Shown here piece after piece: positions 36,981 to 45,110 of a stretch of 64,000 nt of DNA. The position numbers and the translations under genes were made by a program. Position 1 is the first letter of the stretch; every line of letters begins with the position of its first letter. This DNA is from Phycisphaerae bacterium (GTDB taxonomy: Bacteria > Planctomycetota > Phycisphaerae > Phycisphaerales > UBA1924), in assembly GCA_030432255.1 (NCBI GenBank), contig JAUIHS010000003.1, forward strand, positions 1 through 64,000, written 5' to 3'. The notes under the pieces were generated by a model. That model did not search any database and was not told where the DNA came from. It saw only the letters and a program-made list of their open reading frames with translations.

Positions 36981-37871
36981 GTGCGTATCGGCATGCTGGT
37001 CAATCCGGTTTCGGGACGAGGACGTGGCGAGCGGTACGCGCTCGAACTGGCGCCGGCGCTCGTCGCGGCGGGTCTTGAACTCGAAGTCTGTCACCTGAAT
37101 CCTCCGCCCGTCGAGTACGAACTGGACGAGTTCGTGGCTTCGTGCGATGGCCTGGTGGTCGTGGGTGGGGACGGGACGCTGCAATCCGTTCTGCATGCTG
37201 CTGTGGAGGGGAAGACACCGGTCTATCACGCACCGCTCGGGACCGAGAATCTCTTCGCGCGCGAGGTGGGTATGACGACGATGATTGAACAGGTCGTCAG
37301 CACGATCGATCGCCGCGAAGTGAAGTGGTTTGACATCGGTCGCTCATCGACAGACTCGTTCCTGATGATGTTGTCCGTCGGTTTCGATGCGCATGTGATC
37401 CACCGACTCGCGCGTCGGCGGAAGGGAGCCATTACGCATCTGAACTACGTGAGGCCGATCCTCGCGGAACTGGTGCGCGGGCATACGCCACGACTGACGG
37501 TTGTCGTGGACGGAGAGGAAGTGGTCCGTGACCAGACAGGGCTGGTCGTGATCGCCAATTCGCGTCAGTACGGGATGCGGCTGGATCCGGCGCCGCATGC
37601 GTCGATGATGGACGGCCTGCTGGACATGGTCTTCTTTCCGCTCAGCCATCCGGCGAGCCTGGTGCCGTGGGGGGTTCGTGCACGCATGGGGCGTCACCTG
37701 CGTCATCGGCGGCTGATCACGGGGCAGGGGCGCGAGATCAGCGTTCGATCGTCCAATGGTCCGATCCTGCACCAGATGGATGGGGAAGCGGGGGGACTGC
37801 ACGAGGAGCGCGCATCCGAACTTGAGGCACGCGTCGAACCGAACGTGCTTCCAGTGTTCATTCCGGGGTGA
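36981..37871 (+). CDS. Diacylglycerol kinase-like lipid kinase (DAGK_cat)
   Basis: A 296-residue protein with a GTG start at 36981. The kinase domain begins RIGMLVNPVSGRGRG, and the nucleotide-binding GGDGT sits at 62-66 within DGLVVVGGDGTLQS, followed by PLGTENLFAREVG, where most relatives have PxGTGND. The second domain includes SVGFDAHVIHRLARRR and ANSRQYGMRL. The family phosphorylates diacylglycerol, sphingosine or related lipids; YegS- and DgkB-type members are typical in bacteria. The substrate is not predicted. It follows the small membrane protein by 22 bp and probably shares its transcript. Confidence 0.88.
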   Translation: MRIGMLVNPVSGRGRGERYALELAPALVAAGLELEVCHLNPPPVEYELDEFVASCDGLVVVGGDGTLQSVLHAAVEGKTPVYHAPLGTENLFAREVGMTTMIEQVVSTIDRREVKWFDIGRSSTDSFLMMLSVGFDAHVIHRLARRRKGAITHLNYVRPILAELVRGHTPRLTVVVDGEEVVRDQTGLVVIANSRQYGMRLDPAPHASMMDGLLDMVFFPLSHPASLVPWGVRARMGRHLRHRRLITGQGREISVRSSNGPILHQMDGEAGGLHEERASELEARVEPNVLPVFIPG

Positions 37872-37975
37872 ACTGCATCGTAGAGCGGGCGCGACGTGCG
37901 TTCATCAGGGCGGGATTCGGGAAACGGGAAACGGGACTCGGGTTGGATCGCCTTCCCATTTTCCGCCTTCCGAAT

Positions 37976-40900
37976 CTACTCCAGTGGCTCGATGCGGGAG
38001 ACGTGTTCGCTCTGACCGAGTCGCGCGATGGCTTCCGGTGTGGCATGACCGACGGCGGTCCTGGTTGACTCGGAGACATCCTCGATATCGAAGCCGAGTT
38101 CCTTCACGCTCCGGACGGTGTCCGCTTCGCTGTTCGAGAGCAGGACCGCGATGCCGATGGGTTCTTCCACCTGCGAGGTCGTCATTGCCTGAAGGAGATC
38201 GGCATTGATGCGCTGAGCCATCGTGATGACGATGCGCATCGCCTGTTCCCGCAGGCGGGCCGGTTCGAGCAGAGCGTCCAGATACTGTCGGCGCTTGTCG
38301 TCATCGAGGGTCTCGTCGCCGAAGAGTGACTGCGTTGCCGCTGCGAGTGCATTGCCCGTCTCGGCGACCACGTCTTCAAGCTGGTGGAGCAGTTCCTCGC
38401 GTTCGGTCTCATCCGAAGTCGCACTGAGTGTCAGCAGGAAGTGATCGATCGCCATGGAGACCTGGGAGGGGGCCCCGATGGGGCGGGCCGACTTCGCAGT
38501 CTCCAGGTCGGCGCGAGCCTGGCGGAGTTCGTTGAGAAGGTCAAGAAGCACCACGTGCTCCTCGGCGCCGGCAGTCACCTTGATGGACCCATCACGCAAT
38601 TCGAAGGTTCCGGAATCGCCGACCGTCGCACGGACGACAGCCTCGGCATAGGCGGGGTCGTCCGCCGCGTAGCTGTTCGTTTCCCTCGCGGCGAGTGCGG
38701 TCTCGATGGACTCGCGCAACTGCGACTCCAGTTCGGAGCGCCTGGCGGGGGCCGCACGCATTTCGTCCAGCACGGCGCTGACGGCCTGCTGGTTGATGGG
38801 CGTCTGGAGGACGATCAGGTGTTCGCTGAATGCCAGCATGCGCCCGGTACTGCCGCCGACGTCGCGCCAGCTCTCGGCGGCGACGCTGGTCTGGACGTGG
38901 CCGATGATGCAGTCCACGACCGCCTCCCGCGTCGTGTCGGCAAGCTCGCCGAACGCGCATGGGCAGCCCCGGGCGCTGATGAGGGTGTCGACCAGATCGT
39001 CGATCGAATAGACGACGATCTCCTGTCTCTCCGTGGTGAGATGGTCACTGATATCCACGATGCGGGCACCGTCCCCCTGGCGAAGCGCGGCCAGAAGTTG
39101 CCGGATATCCCTGTGATTGCGATCGGTGTTGGTGATCACGAGGTTGCCGTCGAGCGTCGTCAACGAGCCGGTTTCGCCACCGTTGTCCCGCCAGCCATTG
39201 AAGTCGATCAGGTCGCGGATGACATCTGCGAGCACGTCCGATGAGAAGTCCACGCCCAGTTCGTCATCCTGCACGAGATCGCGGCAATCGTAGATGACCA
39301 CGCTGGTTCGTTTGCCGATGGCCGAATCCGAAGAGACAAGCAGCACGCCATCGGTGACGGTCCAGTCGACCTGCTGCCAGTCGGCGTGCAATGACCGACA
39401 GACGCTGTCCAGCACCCGGCCGATGGAGGCTTCGGGAAGCTGGAGCGTGATGGCCTGGGACGCCGACACGCCGGTTTCCTTCAGCCGCGTTTCTTCGATC
39501 TGCAACGTGAGGCCCGCCTTGTCGGCGATGCGACGGAGCACATCATCGAGCCTGGCGTTCGTGACATCGAGGGTCATGCTGGTCTCGAAGAGTCGATCGA
39601 TGTCGGGCTGCGCGGAGAGCACGATGCGCCCGGCCCGCAGGTTGGCGAGCTTCTTCCAGGGTCCCTCGAGGGTGGTGATGTCCTCGGTCGGTTCGACGCG
39701 GAGGGCTTCCCGGTCGCTGATGACGCGGGCTTCTCCGAGGTCGTCTTCTTCCTTCACTTCGATGGGTGCCGGAGAGAACCCGACCACGATGGTCTCGCCA
39801 ACCGGCACGGTGCTGGCGGCAGCCTGCCAGACCTCGGTGAGCCGTTCGGCGCGTTCGTCGACGATCTCGCCGGCCGTTCTGCCCGGGACCGCATCTTCGT
39901 AGAAGGCGGAGCCGCCCCCGAAGGTACCCGGAGCGGAGAAGCCGGTGGGACCGCTCTCCGCAGCCCGCGAACTTGGAGCCGGGAGCGAGCCGTCATCACC
40001 ATCTGACTCGACGCGAGCGATGCGCCTCATGGGCGCCGCCGCTTCCTGCTGACGCCGGATCGCATCCCGACGGGCGTCGATGACGGGCTGCGATGCCGGT
40101 TCGGCCTGAGACTGACGTGCCAGCAGGCGGATCGCATCTGGCAGAACCAGTTCAGAATCGTCCTTGCGTGTCGTGACGTCGAGGTTGCCCAGCAACCGAA
40201 TGTCGCCGAGACTCACCCCCGTAATCGTCTCGCCTGTCGTGACTGTATCGGTGAAAGGCAAGGCGGCAACGGTCACCGACTCAGCCTCATCGGCGGATAT
40301 GGTGTAGGTCACCGGCGATCTGAACCCCCGTTCCAAATCGACGATCAGTTCGTCATAGAAATCCGTCTCTCCGAGACCTGTCGCGTCCAGCGGCAGATTC
40401 CAGGTGACTTGAGCGGCACCCGTGACCCGCATCCGTTCTTCAGCCGGGGCCAGCCCGAAGCGCAGATCATCGAATTCAACGGCCGCATCGCCGTTGACGC
40501 CCTCCAGACCAGAACGGCGTGAATCGCGCGTCAGGTCGCCGTCGGTGTCAGCGTAGTAGAAGCGGTCGCCCACCACGATGTCTGTTCCTGCCTGCCCCGC
40601 GACTGTCGCTCTGGCCAGCAGTTCGCGCGCCCGGAGGGCGGGTTCATTCGTGTCGTCCAGTTTCAGGATCTGCTCCGCGTGAGCCTGGACGCCCCGGTAG
40701 TTCCCTTGCGACTGCGATTCGCGCATCCCCTTGAGGTGCTCGTTGATCTCCGCCTTGCGGCCGAGCGTCTCCAGACCGAGAGATTCGTTGCCTCGCGGCA
40801 CAGATGGTGCCCGACTCAGCAGATGCCGCATGCCCTGGAAGACCTGACCGGATGGAGTGGCGAGGGGAACGCGCACCAGGCGCGGCTCACCGTTGAAGTT

Positions 40901-43699
40901 GACGCGGGCCTGCTCGACCGCCACGAAACTCGTGTACTGGGTCAGCAGGTGATACGTCTCGCCGATCGCGACGATCTCGGCGCGAACCTGGTCCGGAAGC
41001 GTCCCGTGCTGGGCGGCGTCGAGGTGTTCATTCATGAGCCGCTCAACCATCGCGCGCGCCCACATGGTTGCGACGGTTGACTGCTCGGGCGCCGCGCCGG
41101 GGCCGGGGAAATCGGCCTCGATGGTGCGTCCCCAGTCACCGAGCGCGTTGTAGCCGGAGAGAGCGACAGTGCCCTTGCCGGAACCGGTGTACTTCGCATG
41201 CACGATCACCGGTGAGACGTCATACAGGTCCGGAAGGTGCAGCGTGCTCGGGTTGTTCTCATCGCGGGGCGGTGCGCTCATGGTGCCGCGAACGATCAGG
41301 TCCGAGACCTCGACGCCCTCGGGCAGTTCGAGTGCGACGTTTCGCAGCACGGGCGTCTGGATGCGCCGGACGAAGCGGTCCACGGCCTCATCCGCATCAG
41401 ACTGGTTCGTGACATACTCGGCCACACCCCGACCCGAGCGGGCCATGCCGTCGAGCAGGTAACGGTTGGTCGAATCGCCGATGCCGAAGCTGAAGAAGCG
41501 AACGGCGGAGTCGCGGCACGCCTTGTCAATGGTCCCGAGAATGGACATGTCGTTGCCGACCTGGCCGTCGGTCAGGAAGACCACCAGTTGCATGGGCGGA
41601 TTGTCGTGTTCAGTTCTGGCCCTGGCCTCGCTCACACGGAGCGTGCGGTGGCCGTTGACGAGTGTCCACGATCCCTTCAACTGCCACTCGATCAGGTCGC
41701 GCTCGCCGGGCGCATCCGGTGACCTGCCGGTGTCGAAGACGCAGCGAACGACGAGTCCGTCAGCGCACGGGAAGTTCCACTGGGCCTGGTTGTTCTCATG
41801 CTCGACGAGTTCCGCGGGGACACGCAGCGTGACCTCGCGCCCATCGGCGGGCAGGTTGAGAAGAGCGTCGAGTGAGAGGCCGTCGGGACCGGCGATGCTG
41901 TGCTGATGAAGCGCCCGGTGAACGGCTGACATCATCTCCGTACCGCCGCCGCCCTGTTTGCTGTCGACGAAGCTCTGTGCTTCCGCGATGGCCGCAGGCG
42001 TTGCCTGCCGGGGCGTGTCCCAGAGTTCGAATGTGCTGTTGTTGAATGCGATGATGTTGAAGCGATCGTCGGGCCGCATCCGGGAGAGCGCCTCGGAGAG
42101 GACGGCCTTGGCCTTCTCGACGGGCAGGCCCGACATCGAACCGGAGCAGTCGAGGACGAAGACGAGGTCGCGCCGGATGCTCTCGGCATCCTCGACGCGC
42201 TCCGGGGGCATCAGCATGAAGGTGACGAACTGGCCGAGGTCGCCGGCGTGGGTGAAGACCGCGTTCTCAATCGTCTCGGTCGTCTGCTTCCACGTGAGGA
42301 TGAAGTCCCGGTTGGGCAGTTCATCGCGGCGGGAGAGTGCGAGGTCCAGACGCGAGGCGAGACCATCCTCACGGATGACGCGCCGATTGCGGACGACGTC
42401 GTGGAGTTCGGACTCAGCGGCCAGGATGCCGGGACCGCCGGTGTCGAGGGAGACTGACAGGTCAATGTCATGTCCGGGCCGGTTGGCGGGGCGTGAGTAG
42501 GGGGGGAGGATGCGCCACGCATCGGGAACCTGCACGTTCGCCCGCCGCGGCAGGTCGACGGCCTGACAGAACCAGCGACCACCGAGAACACCGACACCAT
42601 TTCGGAACAGGACGCCCTTCTCGGTGACCGGACCGTCATCGGGGGTGTCGTAGATGACGGTGAATTCAACGGAGCGATCGGGGTCGTCGGTGAAATCCAG
42701 CGCTTCAATCGGGATGGAGGCATCAAGCAGGCGGCGCAGGGATGCGGTATTCAGGCGCGCAGCGCCGTGCAGTTGGACCTCCGTGATGCGGGGTGAAGCA
42801 TGCAGGAAGATGCGCCCGTTGCGGACGCGCACGTCGCGCGGAAGGCCGAGGTGGTCGAGTCCGTGCACGTCGTCCTGCGGCGCGATGACCTGCCCCGGGA
42901 TGTAGCGGGGACCGATCGTCATCGGGTAGTGAAAAGTGAACTCCCCATCCGTCTGCGTGATCGGTTCGATGTAGGAGATCGTGATCTCGACGGGTTCCCG
43001 CGGCGGGATATTCGCAACGGACTGGGTGAAGATGTTCGGCCGCTCCTGTTCGAGGAGCGCGGTGACCTGCCCCTGCGATCGGGCGGCCTCATAGATGCGC
43101 CTGGCCTGGGTGCGCTCGTGCACTTCACCCTCGATGACCCGGTCGCCGATTGTCATGGTCATCCGATCGACGGCCGCGTCATTGGAGAGTGGGAAGGTGT
43201 AGACGGCTTCGATGTGATCACTGAAGGGGTTGGCGTAGCGTTGTGTGACGGTGACGCGTGCGAGCGTTCCGGTGATCTCGACATCGACATCGGTGTGTTC
43301 GAGGGGGCAGGTACCGAGAGGACGGCGCTGAGCATCGAGGGCATCGAGACGACCACCTTCCGACACCCAGTGTGTCTGGACCAGCGCGCCGCCTGACATG
43401 GGAGCTGTCCCCGCGTGCCGATTCACGGACAGGATCAGTCCGACGAGGGTGACGAGGATGGCGACGGCGGCAGCGAGTTGCAGCGCGGGGCTTGCCAGCA
43501 GTCGATGTCCCGTTGCCGGCGCCTGTTCTTCAGGAGCGATACGGCCAGCGACGGGGCTTCGATCTTCGCCGAGACGCGCCATGAGTTGTTCGCGCATCGA
43601 TGCCGCGGTGTCGGCATTCTGGTCATGCCAGTCGCGGAGGAGTTGATCGAGGTCATCGCTGGGCATGATGTCGTTGAGTTCGTCGTTGTCGTATGTCAT
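37976..43699 (-). CDS. Giant VIT-VWA-STN membrane protein, putative anti-sigma factor
   Basis: A 1907-residue protein. The first 65 residues are charged and cytoplasmic in character (DDLDQLLRDWHDQNADTAAS), then one transmembrane helix at about 68-91. This is the layout of anti-sigma factors, and the start overlaps the ECF sigma gene (ATGA). The outside part has a VIT domain (about 105-260: VTVTQRYANPFSDHIEAVYTF), a VWA domain starting at about 512 with MIDAS DCSGSMS and later GGGGTEM and LTDGQVG, a TPR-like segment near 1000 (QSQGNYRGVQAHAEQILKLD), and an STN/secretin-N-like domain at about 1370-1450 (TSMTLDVTNARLDDVLRRIADKAG). The remaining 450 residues are helical with coiled-coil tendency. 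An insertion of about 115 residues splits the VWA between GGGGTEM and LTDG. It probably senses envelope state and holds the sigma factor. Confidence 0.8.
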   Translation of the reverse strand: MTYDNDELNDIMPSDDLDQLLRDWHDQNADTAASMREQLMARLGEDRSPVAGRIAPEEQAPATGHRLLASPALQLAAAVAILVTLVGLILSVNRHAGTAPMSGGALVQTHWVSEGGRLDALDAQRRPLGTCPLEHTDVDVEITGTLARVTVTQRYANPFSDHIEAVYTFPLSNDAAVDRMTMTIGDRVIEGEVHERTQARRIYEAARSQGQVTALLEQERPNIFTQSVANIPPREPVEITISYIEPITQTDGEFTFHYPMTIGPRYIPGQVIAPQDDVHGLDHLGLPRDVRVRNGRIFLHASPRITEVQLHGAARLNTASLRRLLDASIPIEALDFTDDPDRSVEFTVIYDTPDDGPVTEKGVLFRNGVGVLGGRWFCQAVDLPRRANVQVPDAWRILPPYSRPANRPGHDIDLSVSLDTGGPGILAAESELHDVVRNRRVIREDGLASRLDLALSRRDELPNRDFILTWKQTTETIENAVFTHAGDLGQFVTFMLMPPERVEDAESIRRDLVFVLDCSGSMSGLPVEKAKAVLSEALSRMRPDDRFNIIAFNNSTFELWDTPRQATPAAIAEAQSFVDSKQGGGGTEMMSAVHRALHQHSIAGPDGLSLDALLNLPADGREVTLRVPAELVEHENNQAQWNFPCADGLVVRCVFDTGRSPDAPGERDLIEWQLKGSWTLVNGHRTLRVSEARARTEHDNPPMQLVVFLTDGQVGNDMSILGTIDKACRDSAVRFFSFGIGDSTNRYLLDGMARSGRGVAEYVTNQSDADEAVDRFVRRIQTPVLRNVALELPEGVEVSDLIVRGTMSAPPRDENNPSTLHLPDLYDVSPVIVHAKYTGSGKGTVALSGYNALGDWGRTIEADFPGPGAAPEQSTVATMWARAMVERLMNEHLDAAQHGTLPDQVRAEIVAIGETYHLLTQYTSFVAVEQARVNFNGEPRLVRVPLATPSGQVFQGMRHLLSRAPSVPRGNESLGLETLGRKAEINEHLKGMRESQSQGNYRGVQAHAEQILKLDDTNEPALRARELLARATVAGQAGTDIVVGDRFYYADTDGDLTRDSRRSGLEGVNGDAAVEFDDLRFGLAPAEERMRVTGAAQVTWNLPLDATGLGETDFYDELIVDLERGFRSPVTYTISADEAESVTVAALPFTDTVTTGETITGVSLGDIRLLGNLDVTTRKDDSELVLPDAIRLLARQSQAEPASQPVIDARRDAIRRQQEAAAPMRRIARVESDGDDGSLPAPSSRAAESGPTGFSAPGTFGGGSAFYEDAVPGRTAGEIVDERAERLTEVWQAAASTVPVGETIVVGFSPAPIEVKEEDDLGEARVISDREALRVEPTEDITTLEGPWKKLANLRAGRIVLSAQPDIDRLFETSMTLDVTNARLDDVLRRIADKAGLTLQIEETRLKETGVSASQAITLQLPEASIGRVLDSVCRSLHADWQQVDWTVTDGVLLVSSDSAIGKRTSVVIYDCRDLVQDDELGVDFSSDVLADVIRDLIDFNGWRDNGGETGSLTTLDGNLVITNTDRNHRDIRQLLAALRQGDGARIVDISDHLTTERQEIVVYSIDDLVDTLISARGCPCAFGELADTTREAVVDCIIGHVQTSVAAESWRDVGGSTGRMLAFSEHLIVLQTPINQQAVSAVLDEMRAAPARRSELESQLRESIETALAARETNSYAADDPAYAEAVVRATVGDSGTFELRDGSIKVTAGAEEHVVLLDLLNELRQARADLETAKSARPIGAPSQVSMAIDHFLLTLSATSDETEREELLHQLEDVVAETGNALAAATQSLFGDETLDDDKRRQYLDALLEPARLREQAMRIVITMAQRINADLLQAMTTSQVEEPIGIAVLLSNSEADTVRSVKELGFDIEDVSESTRTAVGHATPEAIARLGQSEHVSRIEPLE

Positions 43700-44256
43700 G
43701 CGGTTCTGGCCTCCTTCATGAGGGCCTGAAGCTTGTTGCGAGCACGTGTCAGCAGTTTGTAGTAGCCGGAGCGCGAGAGGCCGAGGGCGTCCGCGCCGGC
43801 GGCGACGGGGTCTGCATCGAGGTAGTACAGGTGAATGGCAAGTTGCTCATCCTCAGCGAGGTGGGCGAGGGCCGTGGTAAGACGATCGAGGTCTTCGTTG
43901 TGCGCAGCGTCTTCGGGAGTCGTCGGGTCCGGTGCCCGGTCAGTCATTGCCTGAGTCATGGCTCGTTCCTCATGGTGACTGCGGCGACGGGTGGACCGAT
44001 GCCGTTCCATGCAGACGTAACGGGCGATCGCGAACAGCCATGGTCGGAGACGGGCCGAGTCAGCGAGGTCGTCAAGGCGTCGGTAAGCACGGATGAAGGT
44101 CTCCTGCGTGGCGTCCTCTGCATCGCGGCCCAGGCGGCGGCGACAGATCGAAAGGACGACGGCAGCGTGCCGGTCGTAAATACGGCCAAAGGCCTCCTGG
44201 TCGCCGCTTCGTGCGGCTTCGAGGTCGCGCCTGTCGTCATCCATCGTTGGTGTCAT
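43696..44256 (-). CDS. ECF-type RNA polymerase sigma factor
   Basis: A 186-residue protein from the ATG at 44256; the ATG at 44244 is also possible and neither has a clear ribosome site. Sigma-2 region: FGRIYDRHAAVVLSICRRRL, then DAEDATQETFIRAYRRLDDL and LRPWLFAIARYVCMERHR, the standard region 2. Sigma-4 region: ALAHLAEDEQLAIHLYYLDADPVAAGADAL with GLSRSGYYKLLTRARNKL, a helix-turn-helix. A 30-residue acidic linker joins the two. Its stop overlaps the start of the VIT-VWA protein, so the two are co-translated and the partner is probably the anti-sigma factor. A nine-codon reading frame ending at the ATG (METLVSHRP) lies just upstream and may couple translation. Confidence 0.9.
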   Translation of the reverse strand: MTPTMDDDRRDLEAARSGDQEAFGRIYDRHAAVVLSICRRRLGRDAEDATQETFIRAYRRLDDLADSARLRPWLFAIARYVCMERHRSTRRRSHHEERAMTQAMTDRAPDPTTPEDAAHNEDLDRLTTALAHLAEDEQLAIHLYYLDADPVAAGADALGLSRSGYYKLLTRARNKLQALMKEARTA

Positions 44257-44382
44257 GGCCGATGGCTCACGAGCGTCTCCATGAATCTGCGTGAACTCGG
44301 AAGTTGGGGGATCGGGACGGATTGCCGAAGACCAGTTCGTACAGTACCCTGACATCTTGCGATTTGCCCGCAAGGAGGACTG

Positions 44383-44793
44383 ATGCGGCTCCTGTCGATG
44401 CTGATACTCGCGGTCCTGATGCAGTCATGTCTGTGTGGCTGTTCCACCGGTCAGGCCGCCTGCGAGTCTGCGACGCCCTCGCGGCCGGCCGCTATCAGTC
44501 ACGTGGTCTTCTTCAAACTTCACGATGCTGCTCAGGCGGATGCGCTGCTGTCGGACTGCGACCGCCTGCTTCCCGGTATACCCGGCGTCATCTCATATGC
44601 TGCAGGTCGCCACCTGGACACGGGGCGTGCCACCGTCGATTCTGATTACGACGTCGGCCTTTATATTGGTTTCGAGACTGCGGACGCCTACCAGGTGTAT
44701 GTCTCTCACGAGCAGCACGTTGCGCTGGTGGAGGCATGGCGAGACCGACTGGACTGGTACCGGGTGTATGATGTTCTGGATGAAACGCCCTGA
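44383..44793 (+). CDS. Dabb-domain lipoprotein
   Basis: A 136-residue protein. The ATG follows AAGGAGG by 3 bases. It has a lipoprotein signal peptide (MRLLSMLILAVLMQSCLCGC), then a stress-responsive alpha/beta-barrel (Dabb) domain: AISHVVFFKLHDAAQADALLSDCDRL, GVISYAAGRHLD, DYDVGLYIGFETADAYQVYVSHEQH and ending VYDVLDE. Dabb proteins form dimeric barrels; bacterial members include small oxygenase-like and stress-linked proteins, but no catalytic residue can be named here. A lipid-anchored Dabb protein implies envelope location. It is divergent from the sigma gene and might be a target of it, which the sequence does not show. Confidence 0.85.
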   Translation: MRLLSMLILAVLMQSCLCGCSTGQAACESATPSRPAAISHVVFFKLHDAAQADALLSDCDRLLPGIPGVISYAAGRHLDTGRATVDSDYDVGLYIGFETADAYQVYVSHEQHVALVEAWRDRLDWYRVYDVLDETP

Positions 44794-45025
44794 TATGGCA
44801 CGTTCGCCGCGCATGTCGGGTCTTGTATGTTCTGATTTTCTCGGGTGGCACAGGAGTTATCGGGGTCGGGTGGCGGGGATGTGTGTGTTTGTTCGTCGAG
44901 GGTCACCTTGAGTGGTGATGCGCCGAAGGGGTCTGCAATGTGTCGTCTGGGAACGCGATGGACGTCCGATAGTCCAGCGATTCGCCGCGTTTGGCGCGAA
45001 GCGTGTGCTGTTCATCTTCCCTTTC
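44794..45025. other. Intergenic stretch before the TPS/T6SS operon
   Basis: No supported gene lies in this 230 bp or in the rest of the gap up to 45110. The far end holds the promoter-like site at 45026-45054. Short frames here are GC-rich noise. Confidence 0.4.
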
Positions 45026-45054
45026 TTGACACATGCCAAACCTCGGGGTAGCTT
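45026..45054 (+). promoter_or_regulatory. Promoter-like site for the TPS/T6SS operon
   Basis: A perfect -35 hexamer TTGACA at 45026-45031 is followed by 17 bases and TAGCTT at 45049-45054. It lies 57 bp upstream of the tpsB start at 45111. No other comparable pair occurs in the 317-bp gap, so this is the likely housekeeping-type promoter for the long downstream operon. Confidence 0.55.
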
Positions 45055-45110
45055 CCAGTTGGCCCTCTGCATCGATGGGAAAGTTGCGCTCTGCGAAGGG
45101 ATCACAATAG

